DNA of 64,000 nt from JBBQXK01 sp038209775 (lineage in GTDB: Bacteria; Pseudomonadota; Alphaproteobacteria; Rhodobacterales; Rhodobacteraceae): contig JBBQXK010000019.1 in the NCBI GenBank assembly GCA_038209775.1, forward strand, positions 1 to 64,000, in the 5' to 3' direction. The notes below the pieces were generated by a model. The model was given only the letters and a program-made list of their open reading frames with translations. It made no database searches and was not told the DNA's origin. Both the position numbers and the translations under genes were made by a program. Shown piece by piece: positions 17,636 to 25,625 of the stretch; within the stretch, counting starts at the first letter, position 1; each line of letters opens with the position of its first letter.

Positions 17636-18676
17636 ATGTCGCTGATCGGATATGTTACCCGCATCCATTTCGCCGACCGGGTGCTGGAGGATGCGCTGCC
17701 GGAAGAACTGCGCACGCTGAATGTCCGCAAGCCGTTGGTGGTCACCGATGCGGCGGGCGAGGCGGATGAGTGTTTTGACCGGCTGGCTGACATCCTGCCT
17801 GCCGGTCTGGTCGCAATGCGCCAGATCGAGGACATACTGGCTGAGGGTGGCCGGTCGCAGGCGCTGACGTTTGCGGCGGACAGCGGTGCTGATGCAGTCA
17901 TCGGCATGGGCGGTGCCTGCGCGCTGGACATGGCGCGCATCATCGGGCGTGAGGCGCTGCCTGCGGTGCCGGTGATCGCCCTGCCGACGACCACGGCGAA
18001 TGTGGGTCTGGGTCCGGTGGCCGAGGGGCTGGTCCCGGGGGCGGCGGGGGTGCCTGCGCTGATCCTGTGCGATCCGACTTTGACGCTGGCGGCAGATTCT
18101 GCGGCAACGGCAGCGGACGGGATGGATGCGCTGATCCATTGCCTTGAGGCCTATCTTGGCAACGCCTGGAACCCCCCGGCGGACGGCATCGCGCTGGAGG
18201 GGGTGCGCCGTGCTGCGGCCTATCTGGAGCGTGCAGTGGCCGACGGCAGTGACATCGAGGCGCGGCGCGAGATGCTGGCGGCGGCGCTGAATGCGGGGCT
18301 GGCGGTGCAAAAGGGGCTGGGCGGTGTCCACGCGCTGGCCCATGCGCTGGAGGCCGAGGCGGGCCTGACGCTGCGGCACGGGCGTCTGCACGCGGCACTG
18401 CTGCCGCCGGTAATGACCTTCAACGCGCCTGCCGTGGCCGAACGTCTGCCCGCCTTGCGCGCGGCGCTTCGGTTAGGCCCCGGGGCGGATGTGATTGCCG
18501 CACTGGCCGCACTTGGGCGGCGGATCGGGCTGCCGGAACGGCTGACGTCTCTGCATCTGGATACGCCCGCGCTGGTGCGCGTGGCCCTGCGTGCAGCCGA
18601 AGGGGCCGCCAACCGCACCAACCCGCGCCACGCCACCACCGCCGATTACCGCCACATGCTGGAGGCCGCATTGTGA
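17636..18676 (+). CDS. Iron-containing alcohol dehydrogenase
   Basis: A 346-residue protein of the Fe-ADH/maleylacetate reductase superfamily. The nucleotide-binding part carries GMGGACALDMARII, a variant of the usual GGGSxxDxAK, and ALPTTTANVGLG, replacing the usual PTTAGTGSE. The metal-binding part is present as DGMDALIHCLEAYLG and GGVHALAHALE, supplying the aspartate and histidines. The length is short for an alcohol dehydrogenase and closer to maleylacetate reductases. The start at ATG 17636 is chosen over 17609, which has no ribosome site. In the cluster it may oxidise an alcohol intermediate or reduce a double bond of the unknown substrate; this is inference from position. Confidence 0.82.
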   Translation: MSLIGYVTRIHFADRVLEDALPEELRTLNVRKPLVVTDAAGEADECFDRLADILPAGLVAMRQIEDILAEGGRSQALTFAADSGADAVIGMGGACALDMARIIGREALPAVPVIALPTTTANVGLGPVAEGLVPGAAGVPALILCDPTLTLAADSAATAADGMDALIHCLEAYLGNAWNPPADGIALEGVRRAAAYLERAVADGSDIEARREMLAAALNAGLAVQKGLGGVHALAHALEAEAGLTLRHGRLHAALLPPVMTFNAPAVAERLPALRAALRLGPGADVIAALAALGRRIGLPERLTSLHLDTPALVRVALRAAEGAANRTNPRHATTADYRHMLEAAL

Positions 18677-18788
18677 CCCGACATCGAGCCCGTGCTGCGG
18701 CGCGGCAGGACATTTCGGTTGCCATGCCGCGATTCTGGCTTAGGCTGACCGCTCGCCTGCATCGCAAGAATGCAGAGGGGAGGAGGAC

Positions 18789-19628
18789 ATGAGTACATCG
18801 CTTGCCGTGTTTCACGGCCCGTTCGGGCGTGTGTGCCTCTATGCGATGGACCGCGCCATGGTGCCGCACGGCCACCGCGAGGGGCATCTGATCCTGCACG
18901 TCCAGGGTCCGGCGGGTGAGTTGGTGGTGGATGACGTGGTCTATCCGCTGTCATCCGGGCAGGCCGTGGCGATCAGCCCCTGGCAGACCCATTTCTACCG
19001 CCCCGTCGATGCCACCCAGCCGACGCTGGCCGTTGTCCTCTATATCCGGCCCGCGTGGTTTCTGGAGGCATCGCGCCGCGCGCAATCGTCGCTGCGGTTT
19101 GGCCGGGTGGGGATCGAGGTCACGGATTTCCTTGCGCGCATGGTTTATGCCGTGGCCCATGCGATGCTTGACCCCGACCATGACGACCCCCTGATCGAAG
19201 AGCGCATCTGCGATCTGACGCAGGTGGCGTTCGACCAGTCCTGGCAATGGACCGACAGCGGCCCCGCCTTTACCGGCCCGTCCCTGCCCAAGCGTGACTA
19301 CCGCATTAGGAATGCCCTGCGCCTGTTGCAGGACCGCCTTTGCGACGCGCTGGAACTGGACGAGGTGGCGCGCGAGGTGGGCCTGTCGCGGCCGCATTTC
19401 TTCAAGCTGTTCCGCATGCAGGTGGGGGTCACGCCCAACATCTATCTCAACGCCCTGCGGATGGAGCGGGCGATTGACCGCCTGTCGGGGTCGCAAAGTG
19501 CCGTGGGCCTCATCGGGCTTGATCTGGGCTTTTCCAGTCAGGCCAGTTTTTCGCGGTTCTTCATCGCCAACGGCGTTGTGGCGCCCAGCGATTATCGCCG
19601 GTCGGTGCATGTGAAACATCTGTCCTGA
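18789..19628 (+). CDS. AraC family transcriptional regulator
   Basis: A 279-residue regulator. Residues 1-130 form a cupin-like ligand-binding domain (VPHGHREGHLILHVQGP, then ISPWQTHFYRP). The C-terminal 100 residues hold two helix-turn-helix motifs (ELDEVAREVGLSRPHFFKLFR and the AVGLIGLDLGFSSQASFSRFF segment) that define AraC/XylS. A strong ribosome site (GGGGAGGAGG) precedes ATG 18789. Placed between the dehydrogenase and the ABC permease genes, it is the obvious local controller of the accessory cluster, probably an activator responding to the substrate or an intermediate. No operator could be assigned with confidence. Confidence 0.93.
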   Translation: MSTSLAVFHGPFGRVCLYAMDRAMVPHGHREGHLILHVQGPAGELVVDDVVYPLSSGQAVAISPWQTHFYRPVDATQPTLAVVLYIRPAWFLEASRRAQSSLRFGRVGIEVTDFLARMVYAVAHAMLDPDHDDPLIEERICDLTQVAFDQSWQWTDSGPAFTGPSLPKRDYRIRNALRLLQDRLCDALELDEVAREVGLSRPHFFKLFRMQVGVTPNIYLNALRMERAIDRLSGSQSAVGLIGLDLGFSSQASFSRFFIANGVVAPSDYRRSVHVKHLS

Positions 19629-19751
19629 CGGGGGTTTGCCTTGGCCGGGCATCGCCGCCGCAAGGTTTTCCCGACGCCCCGCACCGGGATCAGACTGTCG
19701 GGTATGTCGAACCGCAGACCTTGCGTCTAGGGTCGGGCGCAGGGAGAGAAC

Positions 19752-20771
19752 TTGTTGCAACGCTTCGTCAGCCGCCATCCGATCTGGACGCTTGTCATCG
19801 CCATCATCGTGGCGGGGCTGGTGTGGCTGATCTTTGCGCCGTGGTCCGAAGGGCTTGAGGACGCCATCGGCAGGAAGAAGGTTTTCCTCAACGCGGTCTT
19901 TGGCGGCATCACGCTGGGCGCGCTGTATTTTCTTGTCGCCGCAGGCTTTACCCTGATCTTCGGGCTGATGCGCAACGTGAACCTCGCGCACGGGTCGCTG
20001 TACCTTCTGGGCGGCTATCTGGGGTTCGAGGTGTCCGAGGCGACCGGATCATGGCTGCTGGCCTTTCCCGTGGTGTTCGTTGTCGTGGCGCTGCTGGGCC
20101 TGTTGCTGCAGCATCAGGTGTTCCGCCGGATGGAGGGGGAAGAACTGCGCCAGACCATGGTCACCATCGGCCTGTCGGTGGTTCTGGCCGACATCATGCT
20201 GTGGATCTGGGGCGGGCAGTCCTACACCATCCTGACGCCCGACATCCTGTCGGGGCCGATCGAACTGCCGGTGATATCGTCGATCCGTGACGATACCGGG
20301 GCAATCACATGGTTCAGGTTTCCCGCCGTCCGCATCGCCATCCTGATCGCCGCAATCGTCATCGGCATCGCGATGTGGCTGGTCCTGAACCGATCACGCC
20401 TTGGCATGCTGATCCGCGCGGGCGTCGATGACCGCGAGATGCTGGCGGCCTCGGGCGTGCGCATCCAGTATGTGTTCCTTGCCGTGTTCGCCTTTGGTGC
20501 GGGGCTGGCGGGAATGGGCGGCATCGTCGGCGGCACGTTCCAGTCACTGACCCCGGGCGAGGATACGCGGTTCCTTCTGGCGTCGCTGGTGGTGGTGATC
20601 GTCGGCGGCATGGGGTCGATCCCCGGGGCGGCCATCGGCGCCATCATCATCGGGCTGTCGGAACAACTGGGGCTGGTCTATGCGCCCACCTATTCGGTGG
20701 TGTTCACGTTTCTCATCATGGCGGTGGTGCTGGCGTTCCGTCCGCAAGGGTTGCTGGGGGCGGGGCGCTAG
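19752..20771 (+). CDS. Liv-type ABC transporter permease (LivH-like)
   Basis: A 339-residue inner-membrane permease of the LivH type with about nine helices. The core AVFGGITLGALYFLVAAGFTLIFGLM and NLAHGSLYLLGGYLGF are typical of the family, as is the cytoplasmic coupling loop GVDDREMLAASGV. The N-terminal extension of about 45 residues before the core adds a further helix (IWTLVIAIIVAGLVWLIF). The start is a TTG (19752 or 19755) behind GGGAGAGAA; there is no ATG nearby. It directly abuts the second permease gene. Confidence 0.9.
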   Translation: MLQRFVSRHPIWTLVIAIIVAGLVWLIFAPWSEGLEDAIGRKKVFLNAVFGGITLGALYFLVAAGFTLIFGLMRNVNLAHGSLYLLGGYLGFEVSEATGSWLLAFPVVFVVVALLGLLLQHQVFRRMEGEELRQTMVTIGLSVVLADIMLWIWGGQSYTILTPDILSGPIELPVISSIRDDTGAITWFRFPAVRIAILIAAIVIGIAMWLVLNRSRLGMLIRAGVDDREMLAASGVRIQYVFLAVFAFGAGLAGMGGIVGGTFQSLTPGEDTRFLLASLVVVIVGGMGSIPGAAIGAIIIGLSEQLGLVYAPTYSVVFTFLIMAVVLAFRPQGLLGAGR

Positions 20772-21827
20772 ATGGCGGTCACCGATCAGCCACCGCCGCG
20801 AACCGCCGTGGAACCCGGCCCCTGGAACCTGATCGAGCGGGTGCATCCGGCGTGGTGGGCAGTGGCGTTCATCCTGTTGGTGATGCCGCTTCTGGCCAAT
20901 GATTTCTGGCTGTTTCAGGTGTTCGGCTGGACCTTCATCCTGGGCATGATCGCGCTGTCGATGATGTTCCTTGCGGGCTACGGCGGCATGGTCAGCCTGA
21001 TCCAGATGACCGTCGCCGCGATGGGCGGATACATGGTGGCGATCCTTGGCACATCCGGGGTGGCGGCGATTTCGCAAGGCCTGCCGTGGTGGCTGTACAT
21101 CCCCGCCGCCGTGCTGATCGCTGCCGCCTTTGGCACGCTGGTCGGGGCCTTGGCGGTGCGGACCGAGGGCATCTATACCATCATGATCACCCTCGCCATC
21201 GCATCGGCGTTTTTCTATTTCACCCGGCAGAACTATGGCCTGTTCAACGGCTATTCCGGGTTCAACCTCGTCGTGCCGCCGATGCTGTTCGGGGTGGATT
21301 GGCGCGGCGCGGTGCCGTTCTATTACCTCACACTCGGCTGCGCGGTGATCGCCTATGCGGCGGTGGTCTATGTGTCACGCTCGCCCTTCGGGCTGGCGTT
21401 GCAGGGGGTGCGCGACAACCCGCGACGGATGGCGGCCCTTGGCTATTCGGTCAACGCGCACCGCATTGCCGCCTATACCTTTGCATCCGTGATCGCCGCC
21501 GTGGGGGGGATATTGCTGGTCTGGCAGAACGCCCAGATCTCGCCCGGGACGGCGGGCATTCCGGCGGTGATCGACATTCTGGTGATCGCCGTCGTGGGTG
21601 GCCTCAAGCGGCCCATCGGGCCGTTCATCGGGGCGCTGATCTATGTGGTCCTGCGCACCTTTTCGCCCGACGTCCTGCTGGCGTTCGGGCTGTCGGGCGA
21701 ACGGTTCAAGCTGGTCATCGGCATCGGGTTCCTGCTGATCGTGTTCTTCTCGCCCGATGGTGTGCTGGGCCTGTGGGAGAAATGGCAGAACCGCAAGCGT
21801 CACGACCCCTTGAAGGGGGACCGCTGA
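20772..21827 (+). CDS. Liv-type ABC transporter permease (LivM-like)
   Basis: A 351-residue partner permease of the LivM type. Typical segments include GYGGMVSLIQMTVAAMGGY, the GLALQGVRDNPRRMAALGYSV coupling loop, and GGILLVWQNAQISPGTAG. It starts directly at the end of the first permease gene (stop TAG then ATG) and its stop overlaps the ATPase start (TGATG), so the three are translated as a block. The C-terminus is rich in basic residues (KWQNRKRHDPLKGDR), on the cytoplasmic side. Confidence 0.92.
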   Translation: MAVTDQPPPRTAVEPGPWNLIERVHPAWWAVAFILLVMPLLANDFWLFQVFGWTFILGMIALSMMFLAGYGGMVSLIQMTVAAMGGYMVAILGTSGVAAISQGLPWWLYIPAAVLIAAAFGTLVGALAVRTEGIYTIMITLAIASAFFYFTRQNYGLFNGYSGFNLVVPPMLFGVDWRGAVPFYYLTLGCAVIAYAAVVYVSRSPFGLALQGVRDNPRRMAALGYSVNAHRIAAYTFASVIAAVGGILLVWQNAQISPGTAGIPAVIDILVIAVVGGLKRPIGPFIGALIYVVLRTFSPDVLLAFGLSGERFKLVIGIGFLLIVFFSPDGVLGLWEKWQNRKRHDPLKGDR

Positions 21828-22627
21828 TGCTGGGCCCGCGCGACACCGCGGCACGGCTGGGGTCGGTGTCATCGGGCAACGCGCTGGAACTGCGCGGCGT
21901 GACCAAGATGTTCGGCGCACTGGCCGCGATTTCCGACATCACCATGTCCGTCCGCCCCGGTGAACGCCGCGCCGTCCTTGGGTCGAACGGCGCGGGCAAA
22001 ACCACGCTTTTCAATTGCGTGACCGGGGATTTCCTGCCCACATCCGGCACCATCCGGTTGTTTGGCGAGGATGTGACGGCTTTCCCGGCCTATGAACGCA
22101 TCCGCCGGGGCCTGCGCCGAACCTACCAGATATCGCTGTTGTTCGGCGGGCTTACAGTGGCCGACAACGTCTATCTCGCCTGCCGGGGCGTGTCGCGGGG
22201 TCGGTTTTCCCTGCTGCGCCCCCGGCGCGGCGATGTGCTGGTGGCCCGCGCCGCCGAACTGATCGAGGCCGTGCATCTGACCGCCTGGCGCGAGACGTTG
22301 GTGGCGAACCTGTCCTACGGCCAGCAGCGGCAGTTGGAGATCGCCCTTGCCCTTGCCGGTGCCCCCCGCTTCATCCTTTTCGACGAACCCGCCGCCGGCC
22401 TGTCACCCACCGAACGGGGCGAGTTGGTGTCGATCCTGACCGGACTGCCCGGCCATATCGGGTTCATCATCATCGAGCATGACATGGACGTGGCCCTGCG
22501 CGTGGCGGAATCGGTGACGATGATGCACAATGGCCGCATCTTCAAGGAAGGCACCCCGCAAGAGATCGAGAACGACCCCGAGGTGCAGGAGTTGTACCTT
22601 GGCGACGGAAGCCACGCCCATGCGTGA
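21827..22627 (+). CDS. Liv-type ABC transporter ATP-binding protein (LivG-like)
   Basis: A 266-residue ATPase. Walker A is GSNGAGKTT, the signature is LSYGQQRQ, Walker B is FILFDEPAAGLS and the switch histidine lies in IIIEHDMDV. The length and the C-terminal BCA_ABC_TP-like tail (EIENDPEVQELYLG) fit LivG. The first 20 residues (MLGPRDTAARLGSVSSGNAL) are an extra extension. ATG 21827 overlaps the permease stop, and its own 3' end overlaps the next ATPase gene by 8 bp. It forms the asymmetric ATPase pair of the importer with the fusion protein that follows. Confidence 0.92.
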   Translation: MLGPRDTAARLGSVSSGNALELRGVTKMFGALAAISDITMSVRPGERRAVLGSNGAGKTTLFNCVTGDFLPTSGTIRLFGEDVTAFPAYERIRRGLRRTYQISLLFGGLTVADNVYLACRGVSRGRFSLLRPRRGDVLVARAAELIEAVHLTAWRETLVANLSYGQQRQLEIALALAGAPRFILFDEPAAGLSPTERGELVSILTGLPGHIGFIIIEHDMDVALRVAESVTMMHNGRIFKEGTPQEIENDPEVQELYLGDGSHAHA

Positions 22628-24785
22628 CCCCGCCAGAACCCGCGCCGCCATATTGGAAATCAAGGGCTTGAACGTCTACTACGGCGCATCGCACGCGTTG
22701 CAGGGGGTGGACCTGCGGCTGAATGCGGGTGTCTTGTCGGTGGTGGGCCGCAACGGCATGGGCAAGACCACGCTGTGCAAGGCGATCCTTGGGCTGGTGC
22801 CGGTGGCAGCCGGTACGATCAGTTTCGGCGGTCAGGTCATCAACGGCAAATCCCCCGCCGACATCGCCCGCATGGGCATCGGCTATGTGCCCCAAGGCCG
22901 TCGGCTGTGGCGGTCGCTGACGGTGGACGAACACCTGCGCATGGTGGCAACCAAGGGCGGGATGTGGTCGATCGAACGGGTCTATGCCACCTTCCCGCGT
23001 CTGGCCGAGCGGAAATCCAACGGCGGCGCGCAACTGTCGGGGGGTGAGCAGCAGATGCTGGCAATCTCCCGCGCGCTCCTCATGAACCCGCGCCTTCTGG
23101 TGATGGACGAACCGACCGAAGGCCTTGCCCCGGTGATCGTGGCGCAGGTCGAGGACATGCTGGTGCGCCTGGGCGAGGAAGGCGACATCGACGTTCTGGT
23201 GATCGAACAGAACATCGGCGTCGCCTGTGCCGTGGCCGACACCGTGGCGATCATGGTCAACGGCAAGGTGAACCGTCTGGCCCCGGCCCGCGATCTGGCC
23301 AACGACCGCGCCCTGCAGCAGCGGTTGCTGGGTGTCGGCCGGCATGGGGATGAGCCGCTGGCAGAGACCCCGGCCCGTCCCGGGGCCGCACCCGCGGCTG
23401 TCCGGGCAGCACCCAAAATCTACATCTCCAACCCCAAACTCCCCACCCGCTGGTCGCAACCGGTGCCCGTGGCGCGGCTCGAGGCGATGGCCAAGGTCAT
23501 CACCACCGCCCCCGTCGCCATGCCGCAGGCCGGGGTGCGACTGGCACCGTCGGGGCAGGGGGTGGTGCTGGTGGCGGGCACGTTCGACACCAAGGGGGCA
23601 GAGTTGCGCCACATGGCCGATCTGATCCGTGCAGGTGGTGTGGCGGTGCGGCTGGTGGACCTGTCCACCAGCGGAAAACCCTCGGGTGCGGAAGTCCCCG
23701 CGCACCAGATCGCCGCGTTCCATCCGCGCGGCGCGGCGGGCGTGTTCACCGGCGACCGGGGCACCTCTGTCGCGGGCATGACGCTGGCCTTTCAGCGCTG
23801 GATAGCACGGGCCGACGGCATCGCGGGCATCATCAGCGCGGGCGGATCGGGCGGCACCGCGATGGTCGCCCCCGCCATGCGCGCGCTGCCGGTGGGGGTG
23901 CCCAAACTGATCGTGTCCACCGTCGCCAGTGGCGAGGTCTCGAAATACGTCGGCCCCTCGGACATCACGATGATGCACTCGGTGGCCGACGTGCAGGGCC
24001 TGAACGCCATCACCCGCGCGGTTCTGGGCAATGCCGCCCATGCGATGATCGGCATGGTGCAGGGGCGCAAGACACCGCAGCCAAAGGCCGACAAGCCCGC
24101 CATCGGCCTGACCATGTTCGGCGTGACCACCACGGCGGTGCAGCAGGTGACGGCGCTGTTGCAGGCCGACTACGATTGCCTCGTGTTCCACGCCACCGGC
24201 ATCGGCGGACAGTCGATGGAGAAACTGATCGACGGTGCGCTGGTGACGGGCGTGATCGACCTGACCACGACCGAGGTCGCCGACATGCTGATGGGCGGCG
24301 TGTTTCCCGCCACCGACGACCGCTTTGGCGCCGTGATCCGCACGCGGATGCCCTATGTGGGGTCGGTCGGTGCGCTGGACATGGTCAACTTCGCCGCCCC
24401 CGAAACCGTGCCGGAACGGTATCGGGGCCGCCTCATGTACCCCCACAACCCCCACGTCACCCTGATGCGCACCACGCCCGAGGAATGCAGCCGCATGGGC
24501 CGCTGGATTGGTGAACGCCTGAACCAGATGGAGGGGCCGGTGCGGTTCTTTCTGCCCGAGGGCGGCGTGTCGGCGCTGGATGCGCCCGGCAAGCCGTTCC
24601 ACGACCCCGTGGCGCGCACGGCCCTGTTCAAGGCGCTGGAGGATACGGTTCGCCAGACCGCCGCCCGTCAGGTGATCCGCCTGCCGCATCACATCAACGA
24701 CCCCGCCTTTGCTGCCGCTATCGTGGCCGCGTTCCGCGTGCTGCACGGCCAGCGCACCCCCCGCCGACAGGAAGTTCGCCGATGA
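22620..24785 (+). CDS. LivF-like ABC ATPase fused to a Tm-1-like (UPF0261) domain
   Basis: A 721-residue fusion. Residues 1 to about 235 are a complete LivF-type ATPase (Walker A GRNGMGKTT, signature LSGGEQQ, Walker B LLVMDEPTEGLAP, switch region VIEQNIGV). A proline/alanine-rich linker of about 80 residues follows. The rest is a Tm-1-like/UPF0261 domain (VVLVAGTFDTKGAELRHMAD, then GIISAGGSGGTAM, GVTTTAVQQVT, FHATGIGGQSMEKLI, and the C-terminal IRLPHHINDPAFA). UPF0261 is the N-terminal half of the tomato antiviral protein Tm-1 and binds nucleotides. The start at ATG 22620 overlaps LivG by 8 bp. Stand-alone LivF is about 235 residues, so the extension is a true added domain, not a read-through. 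The role of the domain is not known. Confidence 0.9.
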   Translation: MRDPARTRAAILEIKGLNVYYGASHALQGVDLRLNAGVLSVVGRNGMGKTTLCKAILGLVPVAAGTISFGGQVINGKSPADIARMGIGYVPQGRRLWRSLTVDEHLRMVATKGGMWSIERVYATFPRLAERKSNGGAQLSGGEQQMLAISRALLMNPRLLVMDEPTEGLAPVIVAQVEDMLVRLGEEGDIDVLVIEQNIGVACAVADTVAIMVNGKVNRLAPARDLANDRALQQRLLGVGRHGDEPLAETPARPGAAPAAVRAAPKIYISNPKLPTRWSQPVPVARLEAMAKVITTAPVAMPQAGVRLAPSGQGVVLVAGTFDTKGAELRHMADLIRAGGVAVRLVDLSTSGKPSGAEVPAHQIAAFHPRGAAGVFTGDRGTSVAGMTLAFQRWIARADGIAGIISAGGSGGTAMVAPAMRALPVGVPKLIVSTVASGEVSKYVGPSDITMMHSVADVQGLNAITRAVLGNAAHAMIGMVQGRKTPQPKADKPAIGLTMFGVTTTAVQQVTALLQADYDCLVFHATGIGGQSMEKLIDGALVTGVIDLTTTEVADMLMGGVFPATDDRFGAVIRTRMPYVGSVGALDMVNFAAPETVPERYRGRLMYPHNPHVTLMRTTPEECSRMGRWIGERLNQMEGPVRFFLPEGGVSALDAPGKPFHDPVARTALFKALEDTVRQTAARQVIRLPHHINDPAFAAAIVAAFRVLHGQRTPRRQEVRR

Positions 24786-25606
24786 AACGCTCTGAAATCC
24801 TTGCCAAATTCCGCGACATGATCGCACGCGGCCAGCCCATCATCGGCGGCGGTGCCGGCACCGGCCTGTCGGCCAAGTGCGAAGAGGCGGGCGGGATAGA
24901 CCTTATCGTGATCTACAATTCTGGCCGCTACCGCATGGCCGGGCGCGGGTCGCTGGCGGGGCTCATGCCTTACGGCGATGCCAATGCCATCGTGATGGAA
25001 ATGGCGTCCGAGGTGCTGCCGGTGGTGAAACACACCCCCGTTCTGGCCGGCGTCTGCGCCACAGACCCCTTCCGCATCATGGACAGGTTTCTGGATCAGG
25101 TGCGCGACGCAGGCTTTGCCGGGGTGCAGAATTTCCCCACCGTGGGCCTGATCGACGGCAACTTTCGCGCCAATCTGGAAGAGACGGGGATGAGCTATTC
25201 CCTCGAAGTCGACATGATCCGGCAGGCCCGTGCCAAAGACCTGCTGACCACCCCCTATGTGTTTTCGGAAAGTGACGCGGCGGCCATGGCCGGGGCGGGG
25301 GCCGATGTGATCGTCTGCCATCTGGGCCTGACCACGGGCGGCAGCATCGGCGCTGAAACCGCGCTGAAACTGTCCGACTGCGTGGCGATTGTGGATAAAT
25401 GGTCAGCGGCGGCGCGGGCGGTGAACCCCGATGCGATCATCCTGGTACATGGCGGGCCGGTGGCGATGCCCGAGGATGCCACCTTTGTGCTGCAGAACAC
25501 CGCCACCTGCCATGGCTTCTATGGTGCCTCGTCGATGGAACGACTGCCGACCGAGCTTGCACTGACCGAACAAACCCGCGCCTTCAAACGCATCGCCTTC
25601 CGCTGA
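24782..25606 (+). CDS. TIM-barrel protein of the PEP hydrolase-like family
   Basis: A 274-residue protein of the family annotated phosphoenolpyruvate hydrolase or TIM-barrel signal transduction protein (PF09370). It shows the phosphoenolpyruvate mutase/isocitrate-lyase-like barrel: IIGGGAGTGLSAKCEEAGG, LIVIYNSGRYRMAGRGSLAG, AGVCATDPFRIM, FAGVQNFPTVGLIDG, VIVCHLGLTTGGSIG and GFYGASSMERLP. Its ATG overlaps the stop of the Tm-1-like fusion gene. UPF0261 and this family are adjacent genes in many bacteria and are the two halves of plant Tm-1, so the two products very probably work together. No reaction has been assigned with confidence. Confidence 0.88.
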   Translation: MKRSEILAKFRDMIARGQPIIGGGAGTGLSAKCEEAGGIDLIVIYNSGRYRMAGRGSLAGLMPYGDANAIVMEMASEVLPVVKHTPVLAGVCATDPFRIMDRFLDQVRDAGFAGVQNFPTVGLIDGNFRANLEETGMSYSLEVDMIRQARAKDLLTTPYVFSESDAAAMAGAGADVIVCHLGLTTGGSIGAETALKLSDCVAIVDKWSAAARAVNPDAIILVHGGPVAMPEDATFVLQNTATCHGFYGASSMERLPTELALTEQTRAFKRIAFR

Positions 25607-25625
25607 GAATTGGAGAAACCGAACC

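Noticed and set aside
22542..24827. Long open frame on the minus strand (about 760 codons) opposite the ATPase fusion
   Set aside because: It is a shadow of GC-rich codon use on the other strand: rich in His, Arg and Gly, with no recognisable domain, while the + strand gene has clear motifs.
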